From NCBI GenBank assembly GCA_905221095.1, contig CAJNBV010000007.1, positions 69,015-133,014 on the forward strand: a stretch of 64,000 nucleotides of DNA, written 5' to 3'. Within the stretch, counting starts at the first letter, position 1. Every line of letters begins with the position of its first letter. This DNA comes from a bacterium. Lineage in GTDB: Bacteria; Bacillota; Bacilli; Lactobacillales; Streptococcaceae. The notes under the pieces are model-generated. The model was not told the DNA's origin and ran no database searches. It saw only the letters and a list, made by a program, of their open reading frames with translations. Of this stretch, positions 45,734 through 56,469 are shown piece by piece. The position numbers and the translations under genes are program-made.

Positions 45734-46369
45734 TTATTCATAGGTTACGACTGTGACCGCACCCTTGTCATACTCAGCGATAAAGATATTGGCTACATTG
45801 TCATGCCCTTGCTTGCTGAGGTTATCAAGCAGCCATTCTTCGTTACGACCAATCGACTCCAAAACATCGACTTGTATCACACCGTCAGTCACAACTGGAT
45901 ACTTAGGATTTTCATCCCCCATTTGGACCACGATGAGTTGGCCATTTTGCTCCTGCACAGCTCGTTTAACTTGCTTCATCTGGAAAATCCCTTGGCTACG
46001 AAGTTTAAGGGCTACATCCGATGCGGACAAACCAACTGAACGACAGGCTTCTGGGTCAATCTTCCCATTTTTGATAAGGAGAGTTGGCTTGCCATCAATC
46101 AAGTGTTTGACAAAACGAACATTGTTGTTGAGCCATTTGAGGGTCAAGACCAAAATCGTCCACATCATCAAAATCACTGCATATTGGAGAATGCTGATAG
46201 AACTATTGTAAATCACCCCACCGATGATACCACCGAGAACATAGTTCTGAATTTGGTCTGTGGCAGAGTTAGGTGCTAGGTTCCCCTTTCCTGTCACATT
46301 GATAACAAAAACAAGCGAGAAAAGCCCCAAGGCCAGTTTGATTAAAATTTCCATATAGTTGAGTGTCAT
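45734..46369 (-). CDS. DUF421 (YetF-like) membrane protein
   Basis: 211 residues: three hydrophobic segments in the first 95 residues, then a soluble domain with RHLIDGKPTLLIKNGKID, the YetF/DUF421 hallmark (GxPxxLIxxGKI), and ALKLRSQGIFQMKQVKRAVQEQNGQLIVV. Function is unknown; spore-associated members exist in Bacillus, but this is a non-sporulating genus. Overlaps DUF3290 by 4 nt. Confidence 0.88.
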   Translation of the reverse strand: MTLNYMEILIKLALGLFSLVFVINVTGKGNLAPNSATDQIQNYVLGGIIGGVIYNSSISILQYAVILMMWTILVLTLKWLNNNVRFVKHLIDGKPTLLIKNGKIDPEACRSVGLSASDVALKLRSQGIFQMKQVKRAVQEQNGQLIVVQMGDENPKYPVVTDGVIQVDVLESIGRNEEWLLDNLSKQGHDNVANIFIAEYDKGAVTVVTYE

Positions 46370-46821
46370 TTGTTTACCTCCACCAATTCAATAGCGTCTG
46401 TTTGATGCAATTCTAATTTCTCTAAAAGATACTTGTCTGGCTCGCTTCCGTTCATAGCGCGGTAGACATCTGAACCTACCTTGACAAGCGCTCCATCAGT
46501 GGCAGCAGAAGTATTGACATAAACTTCTGATTTATCCACTCCCAAGTCTTTGGAAACAACCTCTATGAAATGAAGTGAAGTTTGAAATTGGTTGTTAGAG
46601 GCTTGATTGGTCTGATATTTTGAAATCGTCACCAAAAGCATGGCCACCAAGGTCAAGGCCAAAATCATGACCAATTCCCGAAATTTAGTTCCCTTTTTAT
46701 CTCGATATGCCTTAAAAGCAAAAAATCCTGTGATAGCTAGGAGCACAATCCCAAAGCCAATCATAATCCCATTTTGTTGACTGATTTGACTTAGCACATA
46801 GTCATATGAGTAAAATTTCAT
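46366..46821 (-). CDS. DUF3290-type membrane protein
   Basis: 151 residues: two membrane segments (about 19-37 and 47-66) and an extracytoplasmic domain (VVSKDLGVDKSEVYVNTSAATDGALVKVGSDVYRAMNGSEPDKYLLEKLELHQ). DUF3290 is regularly paired with DUF421, as here; role unknown. Own promoter upstream. Confidence 0.85.
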   Translation of the reverse strand: MKFYSYDYVLSQISQQNGIMIGFGIVLLAITGFFAFKAYRDKKGTKFRELVMILALTLVAMLLVTISKYQTNQASNNQFQTSLHFIEVVSKDLGVDKSEVYVNTSAATDGALVKVGSDVYRAMNGSEPDKYLLEKLELHQTDAIELVEVNK

Positions 46822-46854
46822 TTATTTTCACTCCCTTTCATAAAATCATTCTTC

Positions 46855-46883
46855 ATTATAAACGAAAGAGAGTGATTTTTCAA
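46855..46883 (-). promoter_or_regulatory. Promoter of the DUF3290-DUF421 operon
   Basis: TTGAAA, 17 nt, TATAAT on the minus strand, about 34 nt before the DUF3290 start. A divergent promoter for exoA (TATAAT at 46916-46921, -35 TTGGGG) lies beside it. Confidence 0.8.
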
Positions 46884-46954
46884 GCCATACGTTGGGGAAA
46901 TGGACCTTTTTTTGGTATAATAAAATCTATAATCTGAATGAAAAAGGTAACTTT

Positions 46955-47782
46955 ATGAAACTCATCTCATGGAATATTGATTCCGTCAATGCTGCCCTAA
47001 CTAGTGACTCAACTCGTGCCAAATTGTCCCAAGAAGTACTACAAACCTTGGTCGCTGAAAATGCTGATATCATCGCTATCCAAGAAACCAAGCTTTCTGC
47101 CAAGGGTCCTACTAAAAAACACTTGGAAATTTTAGCTGAACTCTTTCCAAACTACGAAAACACGTGGCGTTCTTCTCAAGAACCTGCCCGCAAAGGCTAT
47201 GCTGGAACCATGTTCCTTTATAAGAAAGAACTCACACCCACTGTCACTTTTCCAGAAATCGGTGCCCCTTCTACCATGGACTTAGAAGGTCGCATCATCA
47301 CTCTAGAATTTGATGAATTTTTCGTGACCCAAGTTTACACTCCAAACGCTGGCGACGGCCTCAAACGTTTGGAAGAACGCCAAGTCTGGGATGTCAAATA
47401 TGCGGAGTATTTGGCTCAACTAGACAAAGAAAAACCAGTCCTTGCAACTGGTGACTACAACGTAGCCCACAATGAAATCGACCTTGCAAATCCTGCCAGC
47501 AACCGCCGTTCACCTGGATTTACCGACGAAGAACGTGCTGGATTTACCAACCTTTTGGAAACTGGATTTACAGATACTTTCCGTCATGTTCACGGTGATG
47601 TTCCAGAACGCTACACTTGGTGGGCACAACGCAGCAAGACTTCTAAAATCAACAATACAGGCTGGAGAATCGACTACTGGCTCACCAGCAACCGCATCGC
47701 TGACAAAGTAACTAAGTCTGATATGATTGACTCAGGTGCTCGCCAAGACCACACACCCATTGTCATGGAGATTGAGCTCTAA
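46955..47782 (+). CDS. exoA: Exodeoxyribonuclease III (AP endonuclease) ExoA
   Basis: Base-excision repair endonuclease/exonuclease, 275 residues. MKLISWNIDSVNAAL, ADIIAIQETKLS (metal Glu), GDYNVAHNEIDLANP, and C-terminal GWRIDYWLTSNRI and DHTPIVMEIEL (catalytic His) are the ExoIII blocks. Start at 46955 follows AAAAGGTAACTTT; a 21-codon extension would cover the promoter region. Confidence 0.96.
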   Translation: MKLISWNIDSVNAALTSDSTRAKLSQEVLQTLVAENADIIAIQETKLSAKGPTKKHLEILAELFPNYENTWRSSQEPARKGYAGTMFLYKKELTPTVTFPEIGAPSTMDLEGRIITLEFDEFFVTQVYTPNAGDGLKRLEERQVWDVKYAEYLAQLDKEKPVLATGDYNVAHNEIDLANPASNRRSPGFTDEERAGFTNLLETGFTDTFRHVHGDVPERYTWWAQRSKTSKINNTGWRIDYWLTSNRIADKVTKSDMIDSGARQDHTPIVMEIEL

Positions 47783-47793
47783 GGAGAAAGATA

Positions 47794-48180
47794 ATGGACT
47801 ATCAAGCTGTCATTCCTGAATTTGTAGTATCTGACCTCAAAAAGTCACGCCACTTCTACTGCGACTTGCTGGGATTTTCTGTCGAATACGAGCGTCCAGA
47901 GGAGAAATTTCTCTTCCTCTCGCTTGAAGACTGCCAACTTATGCTAGAAGAAGGCAGTACAGAAGAATTAGCCCAACTAACCTATCCTTTCGGGCGCGGT
48001 GTCAATATTTCCTTTGGCATTGAAGATGTCCCTCAGCTCCACCAAAAACTGCTGGAAGCTGACTATCCTATCCATCGTCCGCTGACCAAAAGAGAATTTC
48101 GAGTGGGAGATAGCTTTATTTACCCTCACGAATTTGCAGTCTTGGATCCTGATGGTTATTTTTTAAGATTTAGTGAGTAG
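47794..48180 (+). CDS. VOC (glyoxalase/bleomycin-resistance-like) protein
   Basis: 128 residues of two beta-alpha-beta-beta-beta units: FVVSDLKKSRHFYCDLLGFSVEYERPEEKFLFLSLEDCQLML and HEFAVLDPDGYFLRFSE. The fold of bleomycin-resistance proteins and glyoxalases; ligand and activity cannot be assigned. 11 bp after exoA, GGAGAAAGATA site, so co-transcribed. Confidence 0.85.
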   Translation: MDYQAVIPEFVVSDLKKSRHFYCDLLGFSVEYERPEEKFLFLSLEDCQLMLEEGSTEELAQLTYPFGRGVNISFGIEDVPQLHQKLLEADYPIHRPLTKREFRVGDSFIYPHEFAVLDPDGYFLRFSE

Positions 48181-48261
48181 AATAATAGAATCCTACAATA
48201 CTGTATCTCGTTGTAGGTTTCTTTTTTGTTCGTTTTTTTCATTAAAACACTAACAAAACAT

Positions 48262-48290
48262 TTGATTTATAAAGTTATTTAGTGTAAAAT
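48262..48290 (+). promoter_or_regulatory. xpt promoter
   Basis: TTGATT, 17-nt spacer, TAAAAT, about 40 nt before the riboswitch aptamer. Confidence 0.75.
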
Positions 48291-48330
48291 AAAAACATTA
48301 GCTCAAGCCTATTTAAAATTGAATATCATT

Positions 48331-48397
48331 TTACTTGTTTATGTCGTGAATTGGCACGACGTTTCTACAAGGTGCCGGAACACCTAACAATAAGTAA
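48331..48397 (+). promoter_or_regulatory. Guanine (purine) riboswitch aptamer upstream of xpt
   Basis: P1 TTACTTGTT / AATAAGTAA, P2 GTCGTG / CACGAC with loop AATTGG, J2/3 GTTTCTACA, P3 AGGTG / CACCT with loop CCGGAA; L2 GG can pair with L3 CC. The specificity base before P1 is C (48388), predicting guanine/xanthine-type ligand rather than adenine. P1's 3' strand AAGTAAGTC can instead pair with GACTTACTT of the terminator. Confidence 0.9.
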
Positions 48398-48439
48398 GTC
48401 AGAAGTGAGGTATGGTCGTTTTTGCCATGCCTATTTTGG

Positions 48440-48471
48440 GGACTTACTTAGAGATTAAGTAGGTCCTTTTT
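48440..48471 (+). terminator. Riboswitch-controlled terminator
   Basis: GGACTTACTTA / TTAAGTAGGTCC hairpin and TTTTT. Mutually exclusive with antitermination by the aptamer 3' strand, so guanine binding should switch xpt-pbuX off. Confidence 0.9.
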
Positions 48472-48539
48472 CTATCAGTTTTACTTGATAGGCATCTGAA
48501 ACAAGCAAATGGATTGGCTTTTAGACTTTAGGAGGTCTT

Positions 48540-49121
48540 ATGAAACTATTAGAAGAGCGCATCCTCAAGGATGGGCATATCTTGGGTGATAACATCCTCA
48601 AGGTGGATTCCTTTTTAACCCACCAAGTTGACTATCAATTGATGAGAGAGATTGGTAAGGTTTTTGCGGAAAAATTTGCTTCTGCTGGCATTACCAAGGT
48701 CGTAACCATTGAAGCGTCAGGTATTGCCCCAGCTGTTTTTACAGCTGAAGCCTTAAACGTTCCCATGATTTTTGCTAAAAAAGCTAAGAACATCACTATG
48801 AACGAAGGTATCTTAACTGCCCAAGTTTACTCCTTTACCAAGCAGGTGACCAGCACCGTTTCTATCGCTGGAAAATTCCTCTCACCAGAGGACAAGGTCT
48901 TGATTATCGACGATTTCCTTGCTAATGGCCAAGCCGCCAAAGGCTTGATTCAAATCATCGAACAAGCTGGTGCCACAGTCGAAGCTATCGGTATTGTGAT
49001 TGAAAAATCCTTCCAAGATGGCCGTGATTTGCTTGAAAAAGCAGGCTATCCTGTCCTATCACTCGCTCGTTTGGATCGTTTTGAAAATGGTCAAGTCGTA
49101 TTTAAGGAGGCAGATCTCTAA
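48540..49121 (+). CDS. xpt: Xanthine phosphoribosyltransferase
   Basis: Purine salvage: xanthine + PRPP to XMP. 193 residues. PRPP motif [16 protein letters not shown] near 122, [16 protein letters not shown] and [31 protein letters not shown] at the start are typical of Xpt. Overlaps pbuX by 1 nt; riboswitch-controlled. Confidence 0.97.
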   Translation: MKLLEERILKDGHILGDNILKVDSFLTHQVDYQLMREIGKVFAEKFASAGITKVVTIEASGIAPAVFTAEALNVPMIFAKKAKNITMNEGILTAQVYSFTKQVTSTVSIAGKFLSPEDKVLIIDDFLANGQAAKGLIQIIEQAGATVEAIGIVIEKSFQDGRDLLEKAGYPVLSLARLDRFENGQVVFKEADL

Positions 49122-50383
49122 TGCAAACTCAAGAAAAACATTCGCAAGCAGCCGTTCTTGGCTTGCAGCACTTACTAGCTATGTACTCAGGATCCATCCT
49201 GGTTCCCATCATGATTGCGACAGCCCTTGGCTATTCAGCTGAGCAGTTGACCTACCTGATTTCTACAGATATCTTCATGTGTGGAGTGGCGACCTTCCTC
49301 CAACTCCAACTCAATAAATACTTTGGGATTGGACTTCCAGTCGTTCTCGGAGTTGCCTTCCAATCAGTCGCTCCCTTGATTATGATTGGTCAAAGCCATG
49401 GTAGTGGCGCTATGTTTGGTGCTCTTATCGCATCAGGGATTTACGTGGTTCTTGTTTCAGGCATTTTCTCAAAAGTGGCCAATCTCTTCCCATCTATCGT
49501 AACAGGTTCTGTTATTACCACGATTGGTTTAACCTTGATTCCCGTCGCTATTGGAAATATGGGGAATAACGTTCCAGAGCCAACTGGTCAAAGTCTCTTA
49601 CTTGCAGCTATCACTGTTCTGATCATCCTCTTGATTAACATCTTTACCAAAGGATTTATCAAGTCTATCTCCATTTTGATTGGACTGGTTGTCGGAACTG
49701 CCATCGCTGCTAGCATGGGCTTGGTGGACTTCTCTCCTGTTGCAGCAGCACCACTTGTCCATGTCCCAACTCCACTCTACTTTGGGATGCCAACCTTTGA
49801 AATCTCATCTATTGTCATGATGTGTATCATCGCAACGGTGTCTATGGTTGAGTCGACTGGTGTTTACCTAGCCTTGTCTGATATCACGAAAGACCCAATC
49901 GACAGCACGCGCCTTCGCAACGGTTACCGCGCAGAAGGTTTGGCCGTACTTCTCGGAGGAATCTTTAACACCTTCCCTTACACAGGATTTTCACAAAATG
50001 TCGGTTTGGTTAAATTATCAGGTATCAAGAAACGCCTGCCAATCTACTACGCAGCTGGTTTTCTGGTTCTCCTTGGACTCCTTCCTAAGTTTGGCGCACT
50101 TGCCCAAATCATTCCGAGCCCTGTCCTCGGTGGTGCCATGCTAGTGATGTTTGGTTTTGTCTCGATTCAAGGGATGCAAATTCTCGCTCGTGTTGACTTT
50201 GCTAACAATGAGCACAACTTCCTTATCGCAGCTGTATCAATCGCTGCAGGTGTCGGACTCAACAATAGTAATCTCTTTGTCAGCATGCCGACAGCCTTCC
50301 AAATGTTCTTCTCAAACGGAATCGTCGTAGCCAGCCTACTGGCCATTGTACTCAATGCTGTATTAAATCATAAAAAGAAATAA
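49121..50383 (+). CDS. pbuX: Xanthine permease
   Basis: NCS2-family uptake transporter, 420 residues and about 12-14 spans. LGLQHLLAMYSGSILVPIMI, the GVAFQSVAPLIMIG loop and ESTGVYLALSDIT (substrate Glu motif) are present. Co-transcribed with xpt. Confidence 0.95.
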   Translation: MQTQEKHSQAAVLGLQHLLAMYSGSILVPIMIATALGYSAEQLTYLISTDIFMCGVATFLQLQLNKYFGIGLPVVLGVAFQSVAPLIMIGQSHGSGAMFGALIASGIYVVLVSGIFSKVANLFPSIVTGSVITTIGLTLIPVAIGNMGNNVPEPTGQSLLLAAITVLIILLINIFTKGFIKSISILIGLVVGTAIAASMGLVDFSPVAAAPLVHVPTPLYFGMPTFEISSIVMMCIIATVSMVESTGVYLALSDITKDPIDSTRLRNGYRAEGLAVLLGGIFNTFPYTGFSQNVGLVKLSGIKKRLPIYYAAGFLVLLGLLPKFGALAQIIPSPVLGGAMLVMFGFVSIQGMQILARVDFANNEHNFLIAAVSIAAGVGLNNSNLFVSMPTAFQMFFSNGIVVASLLAIVLNAVLNHKKK

Positions 50384-50384
50384 G

Positions 50385-50409
50385 AAAAAGAGGTGCGAGC
50401 CTCTTTTTT
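50385..50409. terminator. Terminator after pbuX
   Basis: AAAAAGAGG-TGCGAG-CCTCTTTTTT, near symmetrical, also usable by the convergent thioesterase gene. Confidence 0.8.
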
Positions 50410-50415
50410 GTTTAT

Positions 50416-50820
50416 CTATATCCTCACCTGTCTGTCTTCTGATCGCTGACCTGTGACAAACATGGTAAAGGTTGCTTTACAGACATTTCTGCCTTCTTGA
50501 TTGGTGATATCGACATCCACTACACAGGTTGTGCGACCTTGATGGACGCATTCTCCTTTAATGGTCAACACGTCGTCAAGTTTTCCTGCCTTGAGGTAGT
50601 TAATAGAGGATTGAAGTGTCACCCCATCAAGCCCCAGCGAGATAACCACCAAACCACTAATCTGGTCACAAAGGGTGAAGAGATAGCCACCATGGGCATT
50701 GCCATAGTAGTTTAGCGACGAGTCTACTACTTTGGTCGTCACCACAACATGACCATCTCTCATTTTTTCAATTTCGTAATTTTCAAAGGCAGATATAGCG
50801 TCAAAATGAAAATCTTTCAT
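50416..50820 (-). CDS. PaaI-type hotdog thioesterase
   Basis: 134 residues. YYGNAHGGYLFTLCDQISGLVVIS (near 40-63) is the hotdog active-site helix, followed by LKAGKLDDVLTIKGECVHQGRTTCVVDVDI. Start MKDFHFD has AGGAGGAAACG before it; a TTG seven codons earlier lies upstream of that site. Acyl-CoA substrate unknown. Confidence 0.88.
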   Translation of the reverse strand: MKDFHFDAISAFENYEIEKMRDGHVVVTTKVVDSSLNYYGNAHGGYLFTLCDQISGLVVISLGLDGVTLQSSINYLKAGKLDDVLTIKGECVHQGRTTCVVDVDITNQEGRNVCKATFTMFVTGQRSEDRQVRI

Positions 50821-50889
50821 CGTTTCCTCCTGATATTTCAAACGACACTATGATACTACTTTTTATAGGACTGTGCAAGGAGAAAGCTC

Positions 50890-52377
50890 CTAGTCTGGCA
50901 AAATTCCGACCTGTTCTACAAAGCGCATAAAGGCTGCCTGTCCTTGTTCTGTCTGCTTGTAAACCCCTGCGTCCTCCAAAACACGCGCAAAGATAGCACC
51001 AACAGAGTCCTTGACGATTTCAAGGGCTTTTTCTTTATCCGCTAGGTCTGGATATTGGGCTTTGAGCTGGTCTGCCCATTCCTGATGATAGTCGGCAACT
51101 GAGACTTCTTCTCCCACGAGGTAGCTGGCAACTTGCTCCACTTCTGCCTTCAAACGAGGTGGCAAGATAGCCAAGCCCATGACCTCAATCAAGCCGATAT
51201 TTTCCTTCTTGATATGTTGGACATCCTTGTGGGGATGATAGATGCCATCAGGATGCTCTGACGATGTCTGATTATCTCGCAAGACTAAGTCCAACTCAAA
51301 CTGTCCGTCACGTTTACGAGCAATCGGTGTGATGGTATGGTGTGGTGTTCCATTACTTTCTGCCAAGACTTGCACACCTGAGTCTGAATACTGACGCCAT
51401 TCTCGCAAAATCTTATCAGCCAAGTTGATCAAATCCTTTTTGGAATCCGAGGTCAAACGTAGGACTGACATAGGCCACTTGACAATCCCTGCCTTGACCT
51501 GCTCAAAACCAGCAAATCGGAAAGTCTTTTGCAGGGGAGCCATTTCCATAGGAAATACGTGACGACCTCCCTGATAGTGGTCATGAGTCAGAATAGAACC
51601 TCCAACGATTGGCAGGTCAGCATTAGATCCAGCAAAATATCCCGGAAATTGCTCTACGATCGCCAGCAGACGCTCAAAGCTCTGACGGCTGATAGCCATA
51701 GGACGATGCTGGCCATCTAAGAAAATACAGTGCTCATTAAAATAAGCATAGGGCGAATACTGGAAGCCCCACTCCTGCCCAGCCATTTCAAAACGGATAA
51801 TGCGGTGATTGCTACGAGCTGGGTGGTTGACCCGACCATGGTAGCCCTCATTCTCTAGACAAAGCTGACACTGAGGATAATTACTAGCTTGCACCAACTT
51901 GGCTGCCGCAATCTCTTTGGGATCCTTTTCAGGCTTAGAGAGGTTGATGGTGATTTCAAGCTCTCCATAGTCAGATGGAACACGATAAGCGATATTTTTA
52001 GCAATGGCCTTAAGCTTGATGTAGTCATTTTTCTGGCTAAGTTGGTAAAAATCCGCTATCGCCTGCTCAGGAGATTGGGCGTAAGTTGCCCAGAAGTCAT
52101 GATTGACCTGACTTGGACAAGGGGTCACCAAGTCCATCAGTTCAGCACCGAGGATTTCACGCGCAGTCTGACTATCCTCAATCGTCTCTAATCGAACCGC
52201 CTCCTCGACAAGCTGGTCCTTGAGGTCAATCAATTTATCCAGATTCGTCTCAACTTCCAAAACACCATCTCCCACTCGTGCCAAGACACGATTGGTCAAG
52301 TAGATTCGATCCATTTCCTCAAATGAACTTTCAGCAATGACTTCCGTGATAAATGCATCTAGAATTCCCTGACTCAT
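50890..52377 (-). CDS. galT: Galactose-1-phosphate uridylyltransferase (Firmicute class)
   Basis: Leloir pathway: UDP-glucose + Gal-1-P exchange. 495 residues, the long class II GalT typical of lactic acid bacteria. [20 protein letters not shown] (HxHxGG-like active region) and [17 protein letters not shown] are visible. Stop-start overlap of 4 nt with the upstream HAD gene; operon galK-HAD-galT. Confidence 0.95.
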   Translation of the reverse strand: MSQGILDAFITEVIAESSFEEMDRIYLTNRVLARVGDGVLEVETNLDKLIDLKDQLVEEAVRLETIEDSQTAREILGAELMDLVTPCPSQVNHDFWATYAQSPEQAIADFYQLSQKNDYIKLKAIAKNIAYRVPSDYGELEITINLSKPEKDPKEIAAAKLVQASNYPQCQLCLENEGYHGRVNHPARSNHRIIRFEMAGQEWGFQYSPYAYFNEHCIFLDGQHRPMAISRQSFERLLAIVEQFPGYFAGSNADLPIVGGSILTHDHYQGGRHVFPMEMAPLQKTFRFAGFEQVKAGIVKWPMSVLRLTSDSKKDLINLADKILREWRQYSDSGVQVLAESNGTPHHTITPIARKRDGQFELDLVLRDNQTSSEHPDGIYHPHKDVQHIKKENIGLIEVMGLAILPPRLKAEVEQVASYLVGEEVSVADYHQEWADQLKAQYPDLADKEKALEIVKDSVGAIFARVLEDAGVYKQTEQGQAAFMRFVEQVGILPD

Positions 52378-53032
52378 TGATTCTCCTTCCTACTTTCTAA
52401 ATAATCTCTGACAGCATCTAAATCCTGAAAAACTTGTTCTGTTTTATTTAAGAAAGACTGTGCTGGCATTTTTAAGTCTGGAATACAAATAACTGGTATC
52501 CCAGCTCTATAGGCTGCTTCAATCCCTGCTTCACTATCCTCTAATACTAAGCAATTCTCTGGTAAAACATTCAAATCACTGCAGGCCTTTAAAAATATAT
52601 CAGGATAAGGTTTGCTTCGCTTTACATCTTTTGCAAAAACTAGATGGTCAAATAGGGACAGTATACCATTACTATCCAAAATCATTCTAGCTCTAGATTC
52701 AACACTTGAAGTTGCTAAAGCGATTGGAATACCTTCTCTTTGCAAAAAAGCAAGCAAATTTTTAGCACCTTTTTTAAATTTACACCTTTGGCTAATATTC
52801 GAGCTTCCAGTTCATAAGCTTTTTCCAAGGTTTGGTCAAAGTTCCAAGGTAAATCATAGGTGTCCAAAAATCGTTGAACATTCTCCTCTTCCCTATGTCC
52901 ACTGTATTCTCTAGAATATGTATCTTCTGTGAAAGGAATTCCAAAATCTTCAAGCAATTCTTGATAAACTTTTAGAGAAATGATCTCAGTATCAGCTAAT
53001 AAGCCGTCTAAATCAAATATTACAGCTTCCAT
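52374..53032 (-). pseudogene. HAD-family (beta-phosphoglucomutase-like) hydrolase, frameshifted in an A run
   Basis: MEAVIFDLDGLLADTEIISLKVYQELLEDFGIPF (HAD motif I, pgmB-like) continues to ILAKGVNLKK, then the frame changes to GAKNLLAFLQREGIPIALATSSVESRARMIL and FAKDVKRSKPYPDIFLKACSDL, LVLEDSEAGIEAAYRAG. The break is in TTTAAAAAAGG (A6 on the coding strand, 52770-52775); one more A would restore a 219-residue protein. So it may be a phase-variable slippage tract, a mutation or a sequencing error. Sits inside the gal operon, so a sugar-phosphate phosphatase or mutase role is plausible. Confidence 0.85.
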
Positions 53033-53043
53033 ATACTTCTCTC

Positions 53044-54222
53044 CTAGTCTAAAACGCGAGTGCCACCTGCAACTTCAGCGATATAGAAGCTTGGAGCGTA
53101 GCCAACTACTTCCTCGTAGTGCTTACCAACAGCTTCCTTAAAGGCCTCAACTGTATCTTTTTGCACCAAAGCAATAGCACATCCACCAAAACCTGCCCCT
53201 GTCATACGAGCACCGAGAACACCTTCTTGTGCCCAAGCTGTGTGGACAAGAGTATCCAATTCCAAGCCAGTTACTTCATAGTCATGTTCTAGAGAAACGT
53301 GTGATGCATTCATCAAGCGACCAAATGTTTCCAAATCACCTGCCTGAAGAGCTACTTGCGCTTTGAGGGTACGTTGGTTTTCAAGAACAGCATGGCGAGC
53401 ACGTTTCAAACGATTTTCATCTTTAATCAGATAGCTGTATTGGTCAAAGGCCCACTCATCCAATTCACCCAAGGTCTGAATATCTAAAGTTGCTTGCAAT
53501 TCTTCCACTGCTTTTTCGCACTCAGCACGGCGTTCATTATATTTAGAATCCGCCAATTCACGGCGTTTGTTAGTGTTCATGATAACAACGACATTGTCCT
53601 TCAAATCAAGTGGCACCAAGTCATACTCCAAGGTGTTGGTATCTAGGTAAATGGCACGTTGGTTAGCACCCATACCGATAGCAAACTGGTCCATGATACC
53701 AGAGTTGACTCCGATAAAGTTGTTTTCTGTTTGTTTTCCAATTTTAACCAAATCCAGACGGTCTAATTTTAAATCAAAGAGATGCTCTGCCACGACTCCT
53801 GTTAGGAGTTCAAGGGATGCTGAAGAAGACAAGCCTGCACCATTTGGGATATTCCCATAAACATAAAAATCAAAACCTTTATCAATCACGTGCCCAGCTT
53901 CTTGCAAGAAATAAAGAACCCCTTTTGGATAGTTGGTCCAGTTGTGCTCTTTTTCAAATTTGAGGTCTGCAAGAGGCACTTCGATGATACCCTTATCCTC
54001 AAAGTTGGCTGAGTAGAAACGCAAAACTTGGTCGTCACGCTTGCGAGCCGCACCGTAAGTTCCCAAGGAAATAGCAGCTGGAAAAACGTGCCCACCGTTG
54101 TAGTCTGTGTGTTCACCAATCAAATTGATACGACCTGGTGAAAAGAAAGTTTGGTCTGCTTCTTGACCAAAAACGGCAAGAAAGTCTTTGCGAAGGGCTT
54201 CAGCAGTAAGATGTTGTGACAT
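53044..54222 (-). CDS. galK: Galactokinase
   Basis: GHMP kinase making galactose-1-phosphate. 392 residues. [19 protein letters not shown] (near 29-47), [15 protein letters not shown] (ATP loop near 123) and [16 protein letters not shown] near 345. Divergent from galR with operator and promoter between. Confidence 0.97.
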   Translation of the reverse strand: MSQHLTAEALRKDFLAVFGQEADQTFFSPGRINLIGEHTDYNGGHVFPAAISLGTYGAARKRDDQVLRFYSANFEDKGIIEVPLADLKFEKEHNWTNYPKGVLYFLQEAGHVIDKGFDFYVYGNIPNGAGLSSSASLELLTGVVAEHLFDLKLDRLDLVKIGKQTENNFIGVNSGIMDQFAIGMGANQRAIYLDTNTLEYDLVPLDLKDNVVVIMNTNKRRELADSKYNERRAECEKAVEELQATLDIQTLGELDEWAFDQYSYLIKDENRLKRARHAVLENQRTLKAQVALQAGDLETFGRLMNASHVSLEHDYEVTGLELDTLVHTAWAQEGVLGARMTGAGFGGCAIALVQKDTVEAFKEAVGKHYEEVVGYAPSFYIAEVAGGTRVLD

Positions 54223-54243
54223 ATGATTTCTCCTTTTACTGTC

Positions 54244-54307
54244 CGTTAAGTCACCTTAACGTGTAATCGTTTTCTTCTATTGTATCCAAGGCATTTGCCA
54301 AGGTCAA
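54244..54307 (-). promoter_or_regulatory. galK promoter and 5'-UTR palindrome
   Basis: TTGACC, 17 nt, TACAAT on the minus strand (54279-54307). Downstream in the leader lies the perfect inverted repeat CGTTAAG-TCAC-CTTAACG (54244-54261), a possible operator or RNA hairpin. Confidence 0.8.
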
Positions 54308-54311
54308 TCCT

Positions 54312-54333
54312 TTTTACTAAACTTTTACTAAAC
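54312..54333. promoter_or_regulatory. Tandem GalR-type sites between galK and galR
   Basis: Two exact direct copies of TTTTACTAAAC, just upstream of the galK -35 and ahead of the galR -10 (TATACT, 54360-54365). Similar TTTAGTAAAA sites are known for streptococcal GalR. Confidence 0.65.
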
Positions 54334-54359
54334 TATCGGTAAAAAGCAGAAAAATATGA

Positions 54360-55388
<1,029 letters not shown>

Positions 55389-55415
55389 CTCCACAAATTA
55401 AACATGACAAAAAAT

Positions 55416-55450
55416 CCTAATAGAGAGTCTCAAATCTCCATTAGGTTTTT
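55416..55450. terminator. Terminator after galR
   Basis: CCTAATAGAGAG / CTCCATTAGG hairpin followed by TTTTT. Confidence 0.8.
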
Positions 55451-55455
55451 CTTTT

Positions 55456-55665
55456 TTAATCCATCACAATCATAGACTTAATGGTCTTACGTTCGTCCAT
55501 GTCTTTATATGCCTGGTCAATATCTTCCAATTTATAACTTGAAGTAAAGACGCGACCTGGATTGATATCGCCATCAAGGACAGCCTTGAGCAAGAATTTC
55601 TTGTCATAGGTGGTGCCAGAAGCTGAAGTTAATCCTTCAACCTGGAAAACCCGCAGAGGTGACTT
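55456..55665 (-). pseudogene. C-terminal remnant of a zinc-type alcohol dehydrogenase
   Basis: About 70 codons in one frame, from KKSPLRVFQVEGLTSASGTTYDKKFLLKAVLDGDINPGRVF to KTIKSMIVMD and TAA: the usual C-terminal end of zinc-dependent MDR alcohol dehydrogenases, lacking the zinc, GxGxxG and N-terminal parts. It stops where the GC-rich ECF operon starts, so the operon's insertion most likely truncated it. In pneumococcus an alcohol dehydrogenase follows galR, which supports this. Confidence 0.75.
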
Positions 55666-55668
55666 TTT

Positions 55669-56469
55669 CTATACATCTCGATTTTTCTGGCAATAATCAT
55701 TAACCGATAAATATGTCTGTGAATCACCCAGCGACTCCGCTATGTCCATAATCCGCGGTGGTAGTAATCCCACTCGCTGGACAAGTTCGTGATTGCTGAA
55801 CAATTCCCGTGGACTGCCGGCGAAGCCAAACTTCCCGTGTTCCATAACATACACCGACTCAAACTCGGCGGCGACCCAATCCATGTCATGGGTGATGGTC
55901 ACAACTTGGTGGCCCGAATCAGCCAACTGATGGAAAATTGCGGTCAACTTGCGCCGGCTTTCCCAATCAAGCGACATCATCGGCTCATCAAATAAATAAA
56001 TCGCCGGATCCACTGCCAAAACTGTGGCAACGCTCAACAACTTGCGTTCCGACAATGACAGGTCATATGGACTTTCAGCTGTTTTATCATCCAAGCCAAC
56101 TCTTTTTAGAGCCGCTAAAGCCCGCCTCGTAATCGTGTCGTGGTCATCCATGACCTGCGCGACATTCCACTCCACCTCTCGTTGAACGGTCGGGTTGAAA
56201 AGCTGATCGTCAGGATTCTGAAAAGTAATCCCAACCTTCAGTAACTTTTCGACTGGTTTAAGATCATTAAAATTTTCTCCATCGATCTTAATCACACCGG
56301 TTTGTGGTGTCAGCAAACCCGTCAACAATTTGAAGAGCGTTGATTTGCCGGCACCATTTTGGCCGACAATCGCCACCATCGGATCGGCGAAGTATTTGTC
56401 TTCAACATCCAAGCTAAAGGACCGTTCCGGATAAGTGAACGTCAGGTGGCTCAGTTCAATTGTGGACAT
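55669..56469 (-). CDS. ECF transporter ATPase A'
   Basis: Energising ATPase of an energy-coupling-factor vitamin/metal importer, 266 residues. Walker A VGQNGAGKST near 36, Walker B IYLFDEPMMSLD with intact Glu, but the signature is DLSLSERKLLS rather than LSGGQ. Last gene of the S-T-A-A' operon, overlapping EcfA by 14 nt. GC-rich codons (CCG, GGC, CGG) unlike its neighbours, suggesting transfer from a lactobacillus-like donor. Confidence 0.85.
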   Translation of the reverse strand: MSTIELSHLTFTYPERSFSLDVEDKYFADPMVAIVGQNGAGKSTLFKLLTGLLTPQTGVIKIDGENFNDLKPVEKLLKVGITFQNPDDQLFNPTVQREVEWNVAQVMDDHDTITRRALAALKRVGLDDKTAESPYDLSLSERKLLSVATVLAVDPAIYLFDEPMMSLDWESRRKLTAIFHQLADSGHQVVTITHDMDWVAAEFESVYVMEHGKFGFAGSPRELFSNHELVQRVGLLPPRIMDIAESLGDSQTYLSVNDYCQKNRDV

